DNA from: Ananas comosus | Taxonomy: Eukaryota > Streptophyta > Magnoliopsida > Poales > Bromeliaceae | Length of the DNA stretch: 64,000 nucleotides | Assembly (NCBI RefSeq): GCF_001540865.1 | Contig: NC_033635.1 | Span: 9,592,795-9,656,794 of the forward strand | Direction of reading: 5' to 3' | In this document: piece after piece, positions 58,937 to 64,000 of the stretch | How the letters are laid out: every line of letters begins with the position of its first letter | How positions within the stretch are numbered: the stretch's first letter is position 1 | Position numbers and translations under genes: made by a program | The notes under the pieces: model-generated | What the model was told of the DNA's origin: nothing | The model's input: only the letters and a program-made list of their open reading frames with translations | Database searches by the model: none

Positions 58937-59246
58937 GTGATGAATAATTTATCATCCATTCTTACTTATTCACTGTTTAGACTTATTTTTATAAATAAAA
59001 ATTTTAGTCCTCTATTTTTGAGAATAATAAAAAAAAACAGTTAATTTCACACAGATCTTTGCAAATATAATGAATTAGAAATATGAATTAAAAGTGATGA
59101 ATAATTTATCATCCATTCTTAATTATTCACTGTTTAGACTTATTTTTATAAATAAAAATTTTAATCCTCTATTTTTGAGAATAATAAAAAAACAGTTAAT
59201 TTCATACAGATCCTTGCACATATAATGAATTAGAAATATGAATTAG
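58937..59246. repeat. 157-bp tandem duplication
   Basis: The unit 'gtgatgaataatttatcatcc...tgaattagaaatatgaatta' is present twice with few differences, at 58937 and 59094. It lies just downstream of the zinc-finger exon. Confidence 0.85.
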
Positions 59247-59368
59247 AAATACATTCCTACGAAGTTCAACATTCATACAGTGAATATAGTGAATTAGATG
59301 ACCTACATCCGATCGCTGATAGAAATGTATCAATTCTAGTAGAGAATTTACATTGAGTTTACAATTGA

Positions 59369-59391
59369 AAAAAAAAAAAAAAAAAAAAAAT
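59369..59391. repeat. Poly(A) tract next to the zinc-finger exon
   Basis: About 23 A on the plus strand (T on the coding strand of the gene), immediately 3' of the exon's donor-like end. It could serve as a polypyrimidine stretch or mark a retroposed insertion. Confidence 0.8.
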
Positions 59392-59392
59392 C

Positions 59393-59602
59393 TTACCTAT
59401 GGTATAGATCCTTATGGATCTCCAATGTCCCCTCTGCCCTAAATTTATTCAGGCATTTGGTGCACTTATACGTCAAATTTCTATGGATTTTATTATGGTC
59501 CTCGAATGAATTGATAGGGAAGTATAGCCGCTTGCTGTTATTTTCGAGTTTGCAAGTAAAGCAGTATACCATTCGGTCTCTGTACAGGGGAATCAAGTTA
59601 TC
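59393..59602 (-). other. C2H2 zinc-finger exon attached to the kinase-type gene
   Basis: Preceded by a good acceptor (tatataatgcag) and phase 0 with the exon at 59722-59801. It encodes 69 residues. One finger is canonical: C-x2-C-x12-H-x4-H within [14 protein letters not shown] and [11 protein letters not shown]. The other is CFTC followed 18 residues later by H-x3-H. The stop codon overlaps a strong splice donor (ag/gtaaga, exon end 59397), so it may be internal. If so, the next acceptor near 59313 would add only a few residues before a stop. The function is unknown. Confidence 0.6.
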
Positions 59603-62600
59603 CTGCATTATATAAAAAAAGAAAAAAATATATTAGATTAATAACGATATTAAATCTATACGAAAAAGAAAAATAACTTCGATTAGATCGAAAGAAATTA
59701 AACCGAAACAAAATTTTTTACCTTGTCACGGTCACTCCTTGTGGAACCAGATGCAGGAACTGGAACAGGAATTTCTGCAATTTTTGCAGGTGGGCGATCT
59801 CCTACAAGTCAGTGATGAATACCATAATACCATTAGTCAACGCAACAACCTACCAAACAAAGAAAATTTGTACTACGTGGGACAGCTGTTGTCGTTTGAG
59901 GATGTCTAATACTATTATCCACTTATAGTCGCATCTCTCCATGAAAAGGTTTAAATGCAAAGATCATACTTATATAAAAAATCAACATCATAGTATGCCA
60001 AACAGAAAAATTAAAATATTAATTACTTCAGCAAGAAAGATACACTAACCAAGTGCATTAATTACTTCAACAAGATGATAAAAGTACATATGGCCCTATA
60101 TAGATTAAAAGAATTCTTGCAATTAATGTGGTTTTAAAAAAAAAGGGCAACGAACAACTAGATGTTCAAGAAAAAATAAATGAAATATTAATCACATCTT
60201 GAAAAAAAATTCTTAAACCCGAAGAAATATTACAAAAGTGTATAAAATTTTTGGCATGTCTATAAATTGCTCCATGTAAAAGTTAATATACGTGAGAAAG
60301 AGCCTCAAGAGTCGTTTAAAAAAAAAGAAGGTTATTTACAAAATTCATCAGTTTAATGTTACAAGGAATTCAGAGAAAAATCCTAAGGTCCGAGAACCGA
60401 TCTACAATACAAAGCATTCTATACTTCATCAGCCAACCCCGATCTTGAAAGCATTAAATAACCAATTATCTCATATAAACATTTTGTATTTTCTTGTCTA
60501 GAGAAGCTCATCCTGTATACTATATGTATGTTATACCTAACAGCAAGATATAGCAAGATATCAATTATCAACAACAATTCAGCAATTTTAGGTGTGTTAC
60601 AAGTAGATGGACTTAGTGGAACATATTTTATCGCAGCTTATCGAACTTGATAATTTAGTTAGATTGCTTCATTACCTTCGACACCAACAGGCCAATATGG
60701 AGCCTTCGTTGGGGCATCTAGACGCTGCAAAATATCCTCATCTGACTTCATAATAGATATAGAAAATCCTGTACCAAAGCAGCTTCATGATCCAATTAGT
60801 AAAAAGAGGTTTTCTAAGTACGCCAAAAGCTTCTTGAGTGAACTGACCAGCCATATCAAGTGAGGTCATAAATGTGCCAGTGTAAACTCTGTCAACAGCA
60901 ACTCCATGTTCCAGCTGCAGCTCAGGAATTGCCTTTCTGGCTGCAATCATTAGCTCCATCAGCGGAGTAGAACCCAATCTGTTTAACGTGACAATAAAGA
61001 CAAGTTAGCACAAATGTTCTTTCAACGTGTTCATTGCTTTTTGTTTCTAAACATTAATAATGATATTCCTTATTAAATATTATTATGAGGATACTATGTT
61101 CACCTACAAGGTGAATCATCATATTGTAAGAAAACTACAGTTGAGGCCATATATAGTGTGTAGTTATAGACACCTTCCCATGGTTCCTATTGACCAATCA
61201 CCACATGTCACTTAAAGCATATGAAAAGAGTTTTGCTGACCAAAAAAGTTATGCATCCAAACAGGCCCCTAGGTTGTTATAATAACTTGCCAATCAATCC
61301 TCTGCAAAACTACTCTTCACCCTAATTTACATATATTTTAATTGGCACAAGTAAGCTCGTTATCGAAAGAGCAAAATCTTGACAGAAGATATAGATTTCC
61401 TTCTCATCAAAATAGATTAACAATCTTCATTCTTCAACTTGCAAAGTTAAATCAAATTGCAAAACAGGAAAAATTAGGAAACAGTATTTACCCGTTAATC
61501 ATGAGAACCACTCTGCTTCCTCTTGTAATAGGAACATACTGAGTTTCCTGCAAGCAGTTGAAACCATTTGCGAAGGAATTGGGACATATATATACGAGAG
61601 GACAAGTTACAAATAACACAAATATTATAACATGATAAAGTGTATCTACTGGTTTTTCCACAAAATCTCTGCATATATATAGAGGTTAATCACATCTTGA
61701 AGTCACATACTAGTTGCTTCCCCATGGCAACATAGTCCAACTATTACTGGAAAATATCAGTTACCTTGAATTCGGAAAGTTGAAATAAATTTCACTTGCT
61801 AAAATAACCCAGTTCTTGATAAAAAGAACATTCAAAAGGCCAGTAAGGAGGATTGAAATGGCAATTTCACTAAATGGAGTTGGTAATGCAGAATTATCTA
61901 AAGAACATTCAGACCCTGTTCTTGATAAAACAACAAATATAAAGGGTATTGATTCTTCTTTGTTCTTTTTCCCTATGCATGGCTTGCATAAGTCAAAATC
62001 ATGTAATCTTATGCTAACAAGGTAACACGTAAATTTTAGAGGCTACGCACTACAATGTAGAATCAACCATGCAGAGTCACCTTCAGACATTATTTAGCTA
62101 CTTTCAACATAGTGATATGCTGATTTAGCTCGTACCTTGTTTGATATGTAATAAAAAGATAGGGAGGTACTGTTATATGATCCTGCTGTATGTAATGCAT
62201 AGCAATTTCGGCAAGTTTAAACTCGGTATTTAAGGCAAAGACAACATTTACCATATATTGTAAGAGGACAAATCTGTCACTGCATTTTTTGTCGCATTGA
62301 CAAAAATCCCACAGGAAAGATGAAATAGTTACAGTTTCTCAAGTTAATACCTTACATCAAGTTACAAAAAAAATTAATAAATAAAAAATCAGCAGAAAAT
62401 TGAAAAAACGTAACTAGCATGAAAAGGGAAAAAGAAAGCTCACTTGCATGCATATATAGGTTCATCTCTTAATTTATTATTTATCATCCAGTTGATAAAC
62501 TAAAACAGTACCAAGTTAACGCAACATCAAAAGAACTAACAAAACATCAAAGCCAAGGACTTGTACCTGTGACAATATCTGCTTGAGAACATGAGATACA

Positions 62601-63844
62601 ATTACATCAACAGGTTGGAGCTCAACAAAAGCAGCGCCTGGTTCCCCATGCTGAAAAGGCCAATTACTTTTCTTAAACCTTATTTGTGCAAATAAATGTA
62701 AGGCTCATTAAAATGCATTCCAAATAAGAAGAAGCAACTGATAAAAAAGAGGCTTACAAGTAACTAATACAACATAACCTAGATGAAGAGTAGAACCGGT
62801 GTCCAATTAATGCAATTAGCAACATCTAAAATCATGTAGTAACTTACGATTCCAAGACCAAGCTCCATCAGTTCTGGACCTAGATAATCCGAAGTAACCT
62901 GGCCAGGCAATGTGCACACTGACAAAGCAACACCCATTGTTCCCACCATTTCGGATGCATGCTTTGCTTCTGCAGCAACATCAGCAAGTGATAAGCCAGC
63001 GTCAGCAGCAGCCCCAGCAACCTACCAATTAAAGCAGATACAAAATAAGAGACAAACAAAAGGATCCGCTTATCATGCTTTAAAATCAAGTACAATATGT
63101 ATGAATATGGCTTTGAACATTTCAACACGTAATCGGCAACAGATTGCACAGAAAAAGGTAAAACATACAGCCTTATCTGAACTGTAGTGCATCTAAAATG
63201 GCTACAGAGCGCTTAAAGATTTGACTGTACTGCCTCACTTTTCATTCCGTATGATTATAGAAAAAGCCTTTCAAGTTCAGTTAGATCATAACAGATTCCG
63301 CCCAAAAAGTCATAGAATATTAGTCAAGTAACGGAAACTTCCAATTACATTACATAATATTCTGTCAAAAAATTTCAAAATGCTATCACATGTTTATGGT
63401 TAGGTAGTTCAATCAAAACTATTAAATGATTAGGTAGTAAAAGCAAAATTTAAAGTTCAGATAGTCATTTTGAAATGTTCTGTTGTTCAGGTAAGGTCAG
63501 TACATTTTACCAAAGAAAAGAGTTCTTCATGTTTCCAACCTACAGCGACTGAAATAGGCTATGCTCATAAGTTAATTATAAGCACCAAGAATATGCACCT
63601 TGTTAACAAGCACAGTTCCAGCCAGACCTCTTCTCCCAGCTATGCCATGTGGTGGCGGCAGAGCACAGTCATCCCCCACAATAACCATCTGCAGGAATCA
63701 AAACATTACAAAACCTAACAATATTATTTTAATGAATATTTACTTTTGATCAAGACACCAGATAGTAAATACCTCCACATCATAGCCTTCAGATTTTGCT
63801 TGCTCAGCTGCCAAACCAAAATTGAGCCGATCACCGGTGTAGTT
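59393..63844 (-). CDS. Dihydroxyacetone kinase-type gene (Dak1 part), 5' incomplete, odd zinc-finger 3' exon
   Basis: Nine in-frame exons read on the minus strand: 63773-63844, 63599-63688, 62848-63021, 62567-62650, 61492-61547, 60848-60978, 60676-60768, 59722-59801 and 59393-59602. The first eight encode the Dak1 substrate-binding domain from [17 protein letters not shown] through [44 protein letters not shown] (its His corresponds to the residue that binds dihydroxyacetone covalently), [18 protein letters not shown] and [19 protein letters not shown] to [16 protein letters not shown]. Plant homologues phosphorylate dihydroxyacetone or glyceraldehyde and need a following Dak2/DhaL domain for ATP; it is not seen. 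Instead exon nine encodes two C2H2-like fingers, then a stop. The N-terminal exons lie past the right edge. A truncated or chimeric gene, or an incidental exon, are all possible. Confidence 0.85.
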
Positions 63845-64000
63845 CTGTTAACATTCAAAATCAAACCTCTTGAGAAGAAAAGAACTTACATAAGCTAGCA
63901 GGCAGAAGCTATAAAGAAAGATATACTCAGATGACTTATCAATATTTTTCTTGCATTTAAAGGATAATTAAAGAAAATAGCATTTTTCAACTATTCCGTG

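Noticed and set aside
62880..63149. 89-codon minus ORF as an independent protein
   Set aside because: It is an alternate reading of the kinase-type exon at 62848-63021 and its intron; the correct frame gives [11 protein letters not shown] and [10 protein letters not shown].

Overview
The window reads as nuclear DNA of a flowering plant. Genes are sparse, exons are split by GT-AG introns, and the background is AT-rich with microsatellites, homopolymers and nested retrotransposons, DNA transposons, MITEs and a tRNA-derived SINE. Very GC-rich coding exons (carboxylesterase, F-box, IST1-like) and DUF4283/zinc-knuckle gag-like remnants suggest a monocot. A pineapple-like commelinid would fit, but that is an inference from style, not a match I could run.

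Five protein-coding loci are supported. On the minus strand: a single-exon CXE-type carboxylesterase (3025-4044); a three-exon CMC1-like twin-CX9C mitochondrial protein (15294-19403), whose exons are too short to show as long ORFs and were assembled by splice sites and reading frame; a single-exon F-box/DUF295 protein (42211-43407); and the middle part of a dihydroxyacetone kinase-type gene (59393-63844), whose 5' exons lie beyond the right edge and whose visible 3' end runs into an unexpected C2H2 zinc-finger exon. On the plus strand: a five-exon IST1-like ESCRT regulator (33492-35532). These are unrelated housekeeping or accessory genes. I see no operon-like or pathway clustering.

The rest is mostly mobile DNA. 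4-14 kb: a hAT-like element with 8-bp target duplications that encloses a GC-rich fragment, and four foldback MITEs with clean 9-bp duplications. 16-17 kb: a decayed TRIM. 22-26 kb: a tandemly duplicated segment with a MITE inserted in one copy and the empty site preserved in the other. 27.6-28.1 kb: an intact Cassandra-like TRIM whose LTRs carry a 5S rRNA-like segment. 36-41 kb: MITEs and a SINE with perfect target duplications. 45-48 kb: a gag-like ORF split by a copia-type LTR. 48.5-54.6 kb: one hAT-like element swollen to 6.1 kb by a long gypsy-type LTR and several MITEs. 56-57.4 kb: more foldback MITEs.

The most unusual signal is in the foldback MITEs. Each carries, just inside its termini, a small hairpin whose stem sequence differs from copy to copy while base pairing is kept. 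This looks like covariation. No CRISPR, rRNA or tRNA gene was found. Three single N positions mark ambiguous or joined assembly sites, one of them lying exactly between two identical 98-bp blocks.
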